Source: an uncultured Lachnospiraceae bacterium | Lineage (GTDB): Bacteria > Bacillota > Clostridia > Lachnospirales > Lachnospiraceae | DNA: 64,000 nucleotides | Assembly (NCBI GenBank): GCA_900546495.1 | Contig: URDN01000008.1 | Location: 1 to 64,000 of the forward strand | Direction of reading: 5' to 3' | Shown here: one piece after another, positions 53,220 through 62,028 of the stretch | Numbering within the stretch: the first letter of the stretch is position 1 | Layout: every line of letters begins with the position of its first letter | Notes under the pieces: model-generated | The model's input: the letters and a program-made list of their open reading frames with translations, nothing else | Told to the model about the DNA's origin: nothing | Databases searched by the model: none | Made by a program: the position numbers and the translations under genes

Positions 53220-54959
53220 TTAACAGTTAATTGCCCGGCCATAGAAAGCTGCCATAAATGCTTCCGGCATTGCCTCAGAAACTGTCGGATGCGGATGGAT
53301 GGCTCCGATCACTTCTTCTGCAGTTGCTTCCAGATTCATTGCTACAGAGATTTCTCCGATTATATCTGTCACATGTTTGCCGTACAGATGTACACCAAGA
53401 ATTTCTCCCAGTTCTTTATCCAGAATTACTTTTACGATTCCGTCGGTATCTCCCTCAACAAGAGATTTACCATTTGCCATCATCGGAAATTTGCCGACCT
53501 GAATGTCATAGCCTTTTTCTTTTGCCTGTTTTTCTGTCAGACCAATGCAGGCTATTTCCGGATCCAGATAGATACAGGATGGGATTCTTCCATAATCCAT
53601 CTCATGACCGCCTTTGCCACAGATGTCTGCTACTGCAACAAAACCTTCGTGGGATGCGGTATGTGCCAGCATAACTTTTCCGTTTACATCACCAATAGCA
53701 TAAATATTCGGGATATTTGTACGCATATGACCGTCTGTCTTAATCGCTTTTTTCTCAAACTCAATTCCGATGCCCTCTGCATTCAGTCCGTCGGTGTTTG
53801 CCACACGTCCAACTGCCATCAGTACAACTTCTGCCTCTGCGGATTTTTCTTCTCCGTTGTATTCATAAATAACGCTGTTGTCTTTTACTTTCTGCACTTT
53901 TGCGCCATTACAGAAAACTACACCGTTTTTCTCCATACGTTTTTTCGCCATGTCGGATACTTCTTCATCCACCATCGGCAGGATGTGATCCATCAGTTCC
54001 AGAACAGTCACTTTGGAACCAAGATGTGAAAATACATGTGCAAACTCAATTCCGATCACACCACCGCCGATGATCGCAATGGTCTCCGGAAGCTTATCTA
54101 TATTTAATGCTTCGCGGCTTGTGATTACATTTGTATTGCCTTCCAGTGGAATAAACGGCGGCATAAATGTGTTGGAACCGGTAGCAATAATGAAGTACTC
54201 AGATGTATAAGTTTTTCCTTCTACTTCGATGGTATGTGTATCCACAAAGGAAGCATGACCGTTGATGATCGATACTTTATTCGCGCGTAACAATCCCTGT
54301 ACGCCGGTTGTTAAAGTCGTTACTACACCGTTTTTGCGATCCTGCAACTTCTTCATATCTACTTTTAATGCAGATTGATCTACTCCGAAGATTGCAAATT
54401 TCTCTGCTTCTTTCATTTCGGTATACAGATTTGCGGTACGAACCAGTGTCTTTGTCGGGATACATCCCTCATTCAGACATACACCACCGAAATGTTTTTC
54501 TTCCACGATGGCTGTTTTTTTGCCGGACTGTGCGGATTTGATCGCAGTCTCATAACCGCCAGGACCAGCACCGATCACGATCACTTCGTAATCGTATGTT
54601 CCGGAAGCTGCTGCCGGAGCCGGTGTCGGTTCTGCTGCTTTTGCAGGTGCTTCTTCCTGTACCGGAGCCGGTGCATCCACCTCTGCGCCTGCTGCCGCCA
54701 GTGCTGCGTCCGCATCCTCGCTCGGATCGCCGACAACGGCGATCGGGGTGAATACGTCAGCAGTTTCACCTTCTGCAAGGACAATTTTTAATACGGTTCC
54801 ATCTGCGGTAGCTTCTACCGGCATCGTTGTTTTATCTGTATTGATTTCAAAAAGGACCTCACCTTTTTTGATGCTTTCGCCTTCTTTTCTGTGCCATTTT
54901 ACCAACTCGCCTTCATCCATATTGAAACCGAGTTTTGGCATGATGATTACTTCTGCCAT
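53220..54959 (-). CDS. acoL: Dihydrolipoyl dehydrogenase with N-terminal lipoyl domain (E3)
   Basis: The product is 579 residues. An N-terminal lipoyl domain (about 1-80) with the lipoyl Lys in FEINTDKTTMPVEA is joined by an Ala/Pro/Glu linker to a complete E3. That has FAD motif VIGAGPGGYETAI, the redox disulfide GGVCLNEGCIPTK, NAD motif IIGGGVIGIEFAHVF and the C-terminal His-Glu of HPHPTVSE. It re-oxidises dihydrolipoamide with NAD. The lipoyl domain is nearly the same as that of E2. The SD overlaps the E2 stop (TAGGAGG). Confidence 0.92.
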   Translation of the reverse strand: MAEVIIMPKLGFNMDEGELVKWHRKEGESIKKGEVLFEINTDKTTMPVEATADGTVLKIVLAEGETADVFTPIAVVGDPSEDADAALAAAGAEVDAPAPVQEEAPAKAAEPTPAPAAASGTYDYEVIVIGAGPGGYETAIKSAQSGKKTAIVEEKHFGGVCLNEGCIPTKTLVRTANLYTEMKEAEKFAIFGVDQSALKVDMKKLQDRKNGVVTTLTTGVQGLLRANKVSIINGHASFVDTHTIEVEGKTYTSEYFIIATGSNTFMPPFIPLEGNTNVITSREALNIDKLPETIAIIGGGVIGIEFAHVFSHLGSKVTVLELMDHILPMVDEEVSDMAKKRMEKNGVVFCNGAKVQKVKDNSVIYEYNGEEKSAEAEVVLMAVGRVANTDGLNAEGIGIEFEKKAIKTDGHMRTNIPNIYAIGDVNGKVMLAHTASHEGFVAVADICGKGGHEMDYGRIPSCIYLDPEIACIGLTEKQAKEKGYDIQVGKFPMMANGKSLVEGDTDGIVKVILDKELGEILGVHLYGKHVTDIIGEISVAMNLEATAEEVIGAIHPHPTVSEAMPEAFMAAFYGRAINC

Positions 54960-54968
54960 GACGCCCTC

Positions 54969-56309
54969 CTACAGTAAGATTTTTAACGGATTTTCCAGCA
55001 GTTCTTTCATATACTCTACAAACTGAGAAGCTAACAGTCCATCGATCAGTCTGTGATCAACAGAAAGCTGGATGTTCATCATCGGACGGATCACAATCTT
55101 ATCCTCACCATCTTCTTCGATGACAACTGGTGTCTTACGAACAGAGCTGATGGAAAGGATTGCTGCCTCTGGTGGATTGATAATTGCAGTAAAGTTGCCA
55201 ATACCAAACATTCCAAGGTTGGAAATTGAGAACGTTCCGCCTGAATACTCCTCCGGTTTCAGATGGCCTTCTTTTGCACGGTCAACCAGATCTCTGTTTT
55301 CTTCAGAAATGGCTGTCAGCGTTTTCTCCTGTACATTTTTGATTACAGGAACGATCAGACCATTATCACCAGCGACTGCCACACCGATATTGGTACTCTT
55401 ATATGTCACGATATTGCCATCTACCAGTGAAGAATTAATTCCCGGGAATTTCTGTAATGCTTTGCTTGCTGCATAAACAAGGATGTCAGATACTGTAATT
55501 TTTCTGTCAGATACTTCGTTCATCTGTTTACGGAAAGCAGTCATATTTGTTGTATCTACAGCGTCTGTAAAATACAGATGCGGTGCGGTAAATTTGCTCT
55601 CAGCAAGTTTATCACCGATAATCTTACGTACTCCCTTGTAAGGAACAGAAGAAAGAATCTTCTTGTCCGGATTTTCTGCTGATGTTGCCGCCGGAGCTGC
55701 ACTTGCTGCTTTCTCCACATCGGCTTTCATAATCTTGCCGTTGACGCCGGTTCCTGCTACAGCAGCGAGATCCACACCACTCTTTTCTGCCAGTTTTCTT
55801 GCAAGTGGTGATGCTTTGATATCTTTCGCTGTGATGCCGCCTCGGAAACCTGTTCCTTTGATATCTTTTAAGGATGCAGGATCAATCCCCTCATCTTTTA
55901 CCAGTTTCTTTGCCTTCGGTGTCAGTTTCAGATCTTTGACATCCACTGTCGGAGCTGCTTCTGTGGCTGTTGCAACAGGTGCCGCGTTTTCTTCCTCAGC
56001 AGGTGCTGCCGGAGCGCTTCCACCTTCTGCACCGTCACCATAAGCTGCCAGTGCTGCGTCTGCATCTTCTCCTGCTGCACCAACAACTGCGATCGGAGTA
56101 AATACATCTGCATATTCGTTTTCTCCAAGCAGTGTTTTTAATAACACTCCGTCACCGGTTGCTTCCACCGGCATCGTTGTCTTATCCGTATTTATCTCAA
56201 AAAGCACTTCGCCTTTTTTTACTTCTTCGCCGACAGCTTTGCACCAGCGTACCAGCTGTCCCTCGTCCATATTAAATCCGAGTTTCGGCATACAGATTAC
56301 TTCTGCCAT
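54969..56309 (-). CDS. acoC: Dihydrolipoamide acyltransferase (E2)
   Basis: The product is 446 residues with one lipoyl domain (lipoyl Lys in EINTDKTTMPVEA), a long Ala/Glu linker, two candidate peripheral subunit-binding segments (SPLARKLAEKSGVDLAAVAG clearest) and the catalytic acyltransferase core. The core has the active-site HRLIDG within LSVDHRLIDGLLAS and the FTAIINPPEAAILS motif. It passes the acyl group from lipoamide to CoA. It fits the pyruvate/acetoin branch by length and domain count; acetoin is favoured by the AcoR-type regulator and absence of an adjacent pyruvate-specific context. Confidence 0.9.
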   Translation of the reverse strand: MAEVICMPKLGFNMDEGQLVRWCKAVGEEVKKGEVLFEINTDKTTMPVEATGDGVLLKTLLGENEYADVFTPIAVVGAAGEDADAALAAYGDGAEGGSAPAAPAEEENAAPVATATEAAPTVDVKDLKLTPKAKKLVKDEGIDPASLKDIKGTGFRGGITAKDIKASPLARKLAEKSGVDLAAVAGTGVNGKIMKADVEKAASAAPAATSAENPDKKILSSVPYKGVRKIIGDKLAESKFTAPHLYFTDAVDTTNMTAFRKQMNEVSDRKITVSDILVYAASKALQKFPGINSSLVDGNIVTYKSTNIGVAVAGDNGLIVPVIKNVQEKTLTAISEENRDLVDRAKEGHLKPEEYSGGTFSISNLGMFGIGNFTAIINPPEAAILSISSVRKTPVVIEEDGEDKIVIRPMMNIQLSVDHRLIDGLLASQFVEYMKELLENPLKILL

Positions 56310-56333
56310 TTTTCTGTCCTCCCAATTTTATAC

Positions 56334-57308
56334 TTATAACATCTCTTTGATTGCTGCGTAGATTTTCTTGTCATCCGGAATCAGCGGGAACTCCAGAGCC
56401 GGGCTGAATGGAAGCGGAACATCTGCAGTACCGAGACGTTTTACCGGTGCTTCCAGATCATAAAATACTTCCGGCATGATTCTGGTCGCGATCTCGCCGC
56501 TGATACCAAAGCTCTCATGTCCTTCATCTACGATGAGCAGTTTTCCTGTTTTCTTCACAGATTTGATGATTGTGTCTGTATCAAGAGGTACAATCGTTCT
56601 CAGATCAATATGGTCAACAGAAATGCCTTCTTTCTGTAATTTCTTAATTGCTTTCTCTGCTTTTACAGTCATGATAGAGTCTGTTACAACTGTAATATCA
56701 TCACCCTCGGATACCATTCTTGCCTGTCCGAATGGGATGGTATAATCCTCGTCTTCCGGAACATCAAACTTGGTTGTGTAAAGCATTTTATGCTCGAAAA
56801 ATACAACCGGGTTGTTGTCACGGATTGCTGTTTTTAACAATCCTTTTGCCTCTGCTGCTGTGGACGGAACAACAACTTTCATACCAGGACAGTGAGCCAC
56901 CCATGCATGGAAAGACTGGGAATGCTGTGCTGCGGAAGAACGACCGCCACCGATCGGCATACGGATAACCATCGGAACACTTACCTGTCCACCGGACATA
57001 TAGGTAATTTTTGCCATCTGGTTACAGATCTGATCCATACAAACCATCATAAAGTCACCAAACATCAGTTCAACTACCGGACGAAGTCCACGTAAGGCAG
57101 CTCCGACTCCCATGCCGACAAATCCCTGCTCAGAGATCGGTGTATCTTTACATCTTAAATCTCCGTACTTGTCCATCAGACCTTCGGTACATTTGAAGTT
57201 TCCACCAAGGAATCCAACATCCTCACCCATATTAAATACAGTGTCATCTCTTGCCATTTCTTCATCTAATGCTTCCCGAACGGCATCTCTATACATCATA
57301 TTTTTCAT
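56334..57308 (-). CDS. acoB: Thiamine-diphosphate dehydrogenase E1 beta
   Basis: The product is 324 residues of the transketolase pyrimidine and C-terminal domains. The conserved Glu for ThDP activation is in VFNMGEDVGF; IRMPIGGGRSSAAQHSQSFH and LLIVDEGHESFGISGEIATR are typical of AcoB/PdhB. It forms an alpha2beta2 E1 with the next-upstream product. The start has GGAGG 9 nt upstream. Confidence 0.9.
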   Translation of the reverse strand: MKNMMYRDAVREALDEEMARDDTVFNMGEDVGFLGGNFKCTEGLMDKYGDLRCKDTPISEQGFVGMGVGAALRGLRPVVELMFGDFMMVCMDQICNQMAKITYMSGGQVSVPMVIRMPIGGGRSSAAQHSQSFHAWVAHCPGMKVVVPSTAAEAKGLLKTAIRDNNPVVFFEHKMLYTTKFDVPEDEDYTIPFGQARMVSEGDDITVVTDSIMTVKAEKAIKKLQKEGISVDHIDLRTIVPLDTDTIIKSVKKTGKLLIVDEGHESFGISGEIATRIMPEVFYDLEAPVKRLGTADVPLPFSPALEFPLIPDDKKIYAAIKEML

Positions 57309-57324
57309 TTTTCTATTCCTCCTC

Positions 57325-58281
57325 TTAATCTACAAATACGTCGGTATAGGCTTCTGCCATATCCGGATATGGACTTTCTTCTGCAAATTTACATGCTTCC
57401 TGAATCTCTTTTTCTACCATCTCTTTGATTTCTGCAATTTCTTCGTCTGTCAGAAGTTTCTTATCCTCAAGGATCTTCAGTGGTTCTTTTGCTTTCCACT
57501 CTTCTACTTCTTCCTCTGGACGATACAGACCAGGATCACCTACGTGATGTCCCTGCCAACGGTAAGTCATACACTCAATAATAGTAGGTCCGCCGCCTTT
57601 TCTTGCTTTTTCTACTGCTTTCTGTGCTTCTTCATATACTTTAAATACGTCATTTCCATCAATTGTGATACCTTCGATACCGTATCCTGCGGCACGTTTT
57701 GCAATATGATACTCTTTTGTTACACGACGGATATCTACAGAAATACCATACAGGTTATTTTCTACAACATATACGATCGGGAGATCCCATGCTGCTGCCA
57801 TGTTGATACTTTCATGGAATGTTCCTTCATTGGAAGCGGAATCACCAAAAAAACATACAGTAACTTCGTCCGTTCCTTTATATTTGGATGCATATGCCGA
57901 TCCGGTTGCGATCGGGATCTCTCCACCTACAATACCGTTTGCTCCAAGGATTCCTTTGTCCATTGCCATGATATGCATGGAGCCGCCCTTTCCTTTGGAA
58001 TATCCGGTTGCTTTTCCAAGGATCTCAGCCATCATCTTGTTCAGATCTGCCCCTCTGGAAACCAGATGTCCATGTCCACGATGTGTACTTCCGATGAAGT
58101 CACGCTCTTCTAATGCGCCACATACACCGGCTGCCACGGCTTCTTCCCCCAGATACAGATGTGCCAGTCCCGGCATCAGACCTCTTTTGTAAAACTCAAA
58201 TACTTCTTCCTCAAATCTTCTTGTCCGATACATAATTGTGTAAAACTCTTTTGCTTTCTGTTTTTGTTCCTGCTTTGTCAC
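57325..58281 (-). CDS. acoA: Thiamine-diphosphate dehydrogenase E1 alpha
   Basis: The product is 318 residues, first gene of the operon. The ThDP-binding motif is FFGDSASNEGTFHESINMAA with NNLYGISV closing it; IGSTHRGHGH and KGKGGSMHI line the active site. The short length and lack of an N-terminal extension are as in AcoA (acetoin dehydrogenase) and the E1alpha of Gram-positive pyruvate dehydrogenase; these cannot be told apart with certainty by eye. SD GGGAGGAAGG lies upstream. It is transcribed from the sigma-54 promoter at 58339-58354. Confidence 0.9.
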   Translation of the reverse strand: MTKQEQKQKAKEFYTIMYRTRRFEEEVFEFYKRGLMPGLAHLYLGEEAVAAGVCGALEERDFIGSTHRGHGHLVSRGADLNKMMAEILGKATGYSKGKGGSMHIMAMDKGILGANGIVGGEIPIATGSAYASKYKGTDEVTVCFFGDSASNEGTFHESINMAAAWDLPIVYVVENNLYGISVDIRRVTKEYHIAKRAAGYGIEGITIDGNDVFKVYEEAQKAVEKARKGGGPTIIECMTYRWQGHHVGDPGLYRPEEEVEEWKAKEPLKILEDKKLLTDEEIAEIKEMVEKEIQEACKFAEESPYPDMAEAYTDVFVD

Positions 58282-58338
58282 GTCAAACCTTCCTCCCTTT
58301 CAACAATTTGATTGTGATTTTCTTGTTACTCTATATTC

Positions 58339-58354
58339 AGCAAAACTTGTGCCA
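58339..58354 (-). promoter_or_regulatory. Sigma-54 (-24/-12) promoter of the aco-type operon
   Basis: On the minus strand TGGCAC-AAGTT-TTGCT, a perfect match to the -24/-12 consensus TGGCAC-N5-TTGCw. It lies about 57 bp before the E1alpha start. Transcription therefore requires RpoN and an AAA+ activator; the divergent gene encodes one. Confidence 0.9.
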
Positions 58355-58404
58355 GTTTTTTTCTGATTATTTTCTGCTTTTTTATCATTTTATCTGATTT
58401 TTAT

Positions 58405-58569
58405 GTGACATTTTGGCGCACATGTGCTATTATCTTGTGTGACACATATTTGTATGGCACACTTCTGGGTGGCACACTTTTGTGCAGCACTCCTTTAAGC
58501 GACACACTTTTTGTATTGCAGTTTGTTGTCACACTTTTATATGATATTTTTGATGTTACATTTTCTGTA
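58405..58569 (+). repeat. Array of 15-bp degenerate direct repeats upstream of the sigma-54 promoter
   Basis: Units GACACATATTTGTAT (58441), GGCACACTTCTGGGT (58456), GGCACACTTTTGTGC (58471), AGCACTCCTTTAAGC (58486) and GACACACTTTTTGTA (58501) follow in exact 15-bp phase. After a 12-bp step GTCACACTTTTATAT (58528), and after another 12-bp step GTTACATTTTCTGTA (58555). GTGACATTTTGGCGC (58405) starts the series. Core: GRCACACTTTT. The array lies about 50-215 bp upstream of the -24 element, the usual place for activator binding. Confidence 0.75.
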
Positions 58570-58640
58570 CAGCAGATGTGTACACATAACACTACTTATA
58601 ACTAAATGTAAATGGGATATTTTACAGGCGAGGGGAATTT

Positions 58641-60776
58641 ATGATTTCAGATACTTATCTGTCTGCCTTAAAGCAGGCGCGCAAAGATTTTATGGAAGGA
58701 ACCGGACATCCGGAAATGATCATCCGGGAAGAAGTGTTGGATTCCTGGCGGCGTTCCCGGGCATTTCATATCAACGCACCGGATGCCCGTTGCAACATTT
58801 TAACACAGGAACAATTGCAGGAAGCCATTACAGAAAATCAGGTGCTTTATAACATTGCATCTTCATTCATCGATTATCTGTATCAGATCGTAAAAGGCTC
58901 CGGTTTTATGATCATGTTTGCTGACAAAAACGGCCATGTTCTGAAGCTTGTGGGGGATGCAGACATTGTAGAAACGGCTAAAAATCAGGATATTCCATTG
59001 ACGGAAGGCAGCTGTCGACTGGAATCAGTACTTGGCACAAATGCCATCGGCACACCATTATTTTCCGGTAAACCGATTCAGCTTTTTGCTTATGAGCACT
59101 ATTTTGAACTGAGTTCTAACTGGACCTGTTCCGGCGCACCGATCCTGCTCAAAGACAAGATTCTTGGTGTCATCTGCATCAGCGGTTCCTGGGAACGGGC
59201 TCATCCGCATACCCTTGGCATGGTAATGTCTGCTGCTGAAGCCATTTCCCGTCAACTTTATCTGACGGAGGCAAACGAGCATCTGATTGCCATGCGAAAT
59301 CAACTTCAGACCAGTATTGACTCTATTCACAGTGGCATTGTCCTGCTGGATGCGGATTATAACGTTTCTTATGTAAATGCAATTACATTGCATGTATTGA
59401 AATTTGCAAAGGAAGATGTATTAAATCATTCCTACCGGGAGATTTTTCCAAATCTGGAACTTGAAAAATTAAAAGAAAATACCTACGATTTCGAAACAAC
59501 GGTCTGTGGGAAAAAGGAATCCTTCAAATGTTATGTCAGTATCAAATTTGTAGCACCAACCAACTACAGCAACAAGGAAAGTTTTTTAATCTCTTTCCGA
59601 AAAACAGAATATATCCAGCAGCTGGCTAACAAAGTTATGGGCTCAGATGCTCATTATACTTTTCATAATATCATCGGTGAATGCCCTGCTCTGCAGCGCC
59701 TGAAAGGTCTTGCCTTAAAAGTTGCTCAGGGAAATACCAGTGTTCTGATTACCGGTGAAAGTGGAACCGGAAAAGAATTGTTCGCCCAGTCCATCCACAA
59801 TAACAGTCCACATTCCAACGGTCCTTTCGTAGCGATCAATTGTGGTGCGATTCCAAAAGATCTGATTGAAAGTGAATTGTTCGGTTACGATTCCGGTGCT
59901 TTTACCGGCGCAAAAAAAGAAGGCCGTGCCGGTAAATTCGAGCTGGCAAACGGTGGTACGATTTTTCTGGATGAGATTGGAGATATGCCTTACGAAGTAC
60001 AGGTTCGACTGCTGCGTGTGCTTCAGGAAAAATCCGTCACACGTATCGGCGGCAAGAAATCCATTCCGTTAAACGTGCGTGTCATCGCAGCAACCAATGT
60101 GAATCTGGAAGAAGCGATTGAAAATCATGTATTCCGAAGCGATCTGTATTATCGGCTGAATGTTTTCAGTCTGCATATTCCTCCGCTTCGGGAACGCGGC
60201 GATGACATTTTCCTGCTGACCAGTCATTTTCTGGAAAAATATCAGAATCCAAACCACGAACCAATCACTGTTATTTCCGATGACGTACGCAAAATTTTTG
60301 AACTTTATAACTGGCCGGGAAACATCCGTGAGCTGGAAAATGTCATTGAACGCTGCTGTATTCTGACCTCTAACGGAACATTAACAAAAGAGGCACTTCC
60401 TTCCAATATGCAGCATGTTCTGGAGAATAAAAATCTGATACCGACGAAAAATAACATGGAAGCAGTGGCAACCGTTTCTGTATCACCTGCTGTTCCTGAC
60501 ACTTTGCCAATAACAGACCTCCCTGTGGAAAACATGCCATCGATTCAGGATACTTTTGTCTCCCCAACAGAATCCGTGATGGACACGGAGCACATCACTT
60601 CAACTATTACCGCTGAAGAATCGGAAAAATTACTGATTATCGAACATCTAAAACGATCCGGCGGAAATGTAAAAAAAGCATCCGACAGCCTTGGTATAAG
60701 CCGCCGCACACTTTATCGTAAACTTGAGAAATATGAAATTGATCCGGCAGAAATCCGATATCTAACTCACCGATAG
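58641..60776 (+). CDS. acoR: AcoR-like sigma-54-dependent activator
   Basis: The product is 711 residues. An N-terminal GAF-type sensor region (about 55-210: LVLKLVGDADIVETA-like GHVLKLVGDADIVETAKNQD, LESVLGTNAIGTPLF) is followed by a PAS-like segment (about 230-300: SIHSGIVLLDADYNVSYVNA). The AAA+ domain (about 350-590) has Walker A GESGTGKELFAQ, the sigma-54 contact loop GAFTGA, Walker B TIFLDEIGDMP and an Arg-finger region. An acidic linker and a Fis-type HTH (GGNVKKASDSLGISRRTLYR) complete it. It is complete and divergent from the operon it should activate. Confidence 0.93.
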   Translation: MISDTYLSALKQARKDFMEGTGHPEMIIREEVLDSWRRSRAFHINAPDARCNILTQEQLQEAITENQVLYNIASSFIDYLYQIVKGSGFMIMFADKNGHVLKLVGDADIVETAKNQDIPLTEGSCRLESVLGTNAIGTPLFSGKPIQLFAYEHYFELSSNWTCSGAPILLKDKILGVICISGSWERAHPHTLGMVMSAAEAISRQLYLTEANEHLIAMRNQLQTSIDSIHSGIVLLDADYNVSYVNAITLHVLKFAKEDVLNHSYREIFPNLELEKLKENTYDFETTVCGKKESFKCYVSIKFVAPTNYSNKESFLISFRKTEYIQQLANKVMGSDAHYTFHNIIGECPALQRLKGLALKVAQGNTSVLITGESGTGKELFAQSIHNNSPHSNGPFVAINCGAIPKDLIESELFGYDSGAFTGAKKEGRAGKFELANGGTIFLDEIGDMPYEVQVRLLRVLQEKSVTRIGGKKSIPLNVRVIAATNVNLEEAIENHVFRSDLYYRLNVFSLHIPPLRERGDDIFLLTSHFLEKYQNPNHEPITVISDDVRKIFELYNWPGNIRELENVIERCCILTSNGTLTKEALPSNMQHVLENKNLIPTKNNMEAVATVSVSPAVPDTLPITDLPVENMPSIQDTFVSPTESVMDTEHITSTITAEESEKLLIIEHLKRSGGNVKKASDSLGISRRTLYRKLEKYEIDPAEIRYLTHR

Positions 60777-60830
60777 GATAACAAAGGCGGAACAATCATT
60801 CATTATATTACCGAAAAATAATGTAAAAGA

Positions 60831-60891
60831 GAGCAGAAAAACTTACCCCTGCTGCTGACGATCATCTCGCCGGGAAAAATTTCCTCTGCTC
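60831..60891. terminator. Bidirectional terminator-like hairpin
   Basis: GAGCAGA (60831-60837) pairs with TCTGCTC (60885-60891), with CCC/GGG further in. The loop contains CTGCTGACGATC (60852-60863), which matches 9 of 12 bases of the shared loop core CAGCTAACAATC, in the same sense relative to the plus-strand activator gene. Confidence 0.6.
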
Positions 60892-60940
60892 CCTTTATTT
60901 ACGTTATTTTTTATCAGAAAATCTTTCTCTCCTGTTTACC

Positions 60941-61792
60941 TCAACGTTTAATATAGATCTGAAGCTGCGAAAAATCTACTTTTTCCGTATCCGTAATTCC
61001 CTGAAATGTTGTATCCAGTAAACACTCATCGATCAGATTTCCCTCTGTCTTTATATCATGTTGTTTCGCCCATTCCAGCAATTCGTCCACTGCTTTCCGT
61101 TTATAAGGCATGTCAAACCGATTCATGCACAGATACTCTCCTGCCGGAAGTGTCTTGATGTTTTCACTATACTGCTCTATATCAATCTCTGCATCCTCCG
61201 GCAGATAAATAAATCCACCGGCTTCTTCCAGCCAGTCCTCATTTTTCAGATTTTTTTCCGGGAAAAATGCTCCCCACCCAAGATCATCTGAAAGATTCTG
61301 CTTCCCAAGTTCTTTTCTGATATTCATAAACGTCTGATACAGTTTACTTCGTGTCATGAATGTTGTCCCCCATGGTATCATAAACAGCATTCTTTTGGGG
61401 AAATATTTAATCATTGGAATCGATACTGTGTATAACTCCAGTCCTGCCCGCTCTAATGCATAAATCCGGTTGTTGATTTTTTCCACTTTACGGTTCATGC
61501 TTTCAATATCTGCCAGCATCTTTTCCCGCGACGCTTTCAGCCCCTTCTTGATATTATCCAGACTTTTCTTTTTAATATTCGCCTTGATAACTTCCAGCGG
61601 AACATTATTGTTCTTCAAAAAAAGAATTTCCCGCAATTCCATAATCTGACTTGTCGAATATTTCCGGTATCCATTCGTGTCAATAAATTCCGGTTTAAAC
61701 AAATCAATAGAATCATAATAAATCAATGTCTGCCGCGACACCCCAACCGTATCTGCCAATTCTTTCACTCCCAACCACTGCCTGTCTTCCAT
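60941..61792 (-). CDS. MerR-family regulator with C-terminal GyrI-like domain
   Basis: The product is 283 residues. The N-terminal MerR winged HTH (WLGVKELADTVGVSRQTLIY, then YDSIDLFKPE..NGYRKYS) is followed by a coiled coil (about 85-115) and a C-terminal GyrI/effector-binding-like domain with FFPEKNLKNEDWLEEAGG and LPAGEYLCMNRFDMPYKRKA. Such proteins sense drugs or small hydrophobic ligands. SD AGGAGG lies 7 nt before the ATG. It stands alone between the activator gene and the symporter operon, so its target is unclear; it may be self-controlled. Confidence 0.88.
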   Translation of the reverse strand: MEDRQWLGVKELADTVGVSRQTLIYYDSIDLFKPEFIDTNGYRKYSTSQIMELREILFLKNNNVPLEVIKANIKKKSLDNIKKGLKASREKMLADIESMNRKVEKINNRIYALERAGLELYTVSIPMIKYFPKRMLFMIPWGTTFMTRSKLYQTFMNIRKELGKQNLSDDLGWGAFFPEKNLKNEDWLEEAGGFIYLPEDAEIDIEQYSENIKTLPAGEYLCMNRFDMPYKRKAVDELLEWAKQHDIKTEGNLIDECLLDTTFQGITDTEKVDFSQLQIYIKR

Positions 61793-61936
61793 TTAGGTAC
61801 CTCCTCTTATGTTGAAAAGTTTATTTGACTTTTACCCCCCCAGACCATGGACTGAAAATCGCGCATTGTATTTTCCCATATAATAACTATAACAAATTTT
61901 TCTCACATTTGCATTTCTTTTCAAAGTACAAAAACC

Positions 61937-61966
61937 GAAAATTCCCGGAATTTCTCCGGGAATTTC
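61937..61966 (-). terminator. Terminator of the symporter operon
   Basis: GAAAATTCCCGG pairs with CCGGGAATTTC around an 8-nt loop; on the minus strand CGGTTTTTG follows. It lies about 80 bp past the stop of the GutM-like gene. Confidence 0.85.
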
Positions 61967-62028
61967 GTTTTCCGTCATATACGGACATTTTTATGCATCT
62001 GCCATCCGATCATACAGTAAAGCGGACA

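Larger units (their letters stand above)
58282..58640. other. Divergent regulatory region of the aco-type operon
   Basis: The 359-bp gap carries the sigma-54 promoter (58339-58354), a T-rich spacer and a 165-bp array of degenerate direct repeats (58405-58569). The regulator start is at 58641 with GAGGGG. No clear sigma-A promoter for the regulator is visible. Confidence 0.75.

Noticed and set aside
53199..54029. Open frame of about 276 codons antisense to the lipoyl-E3 gene
   Set aside because: It is the complement of a strongly conserved enzyme; Cys/His/Phe-rich composition is typical of antisense readings.
58471..58487. TGGCACACTTTTGTGCA as a second sigma-54 promoter reading towards the activator gene
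   Set aside because: The GG-to-GC distance is one base longer than sigma-54 tolerates; kept only as an alternative reading of the repeat array.
61865..61895. Promoter-like TTGTTA, 19-bp spacer, TACAAT before the MerR gene
   Set aside because: The 19-bp spacing is typical for MerR control, but the spacer has no dyad symmetry, so I do not list it as an operator.
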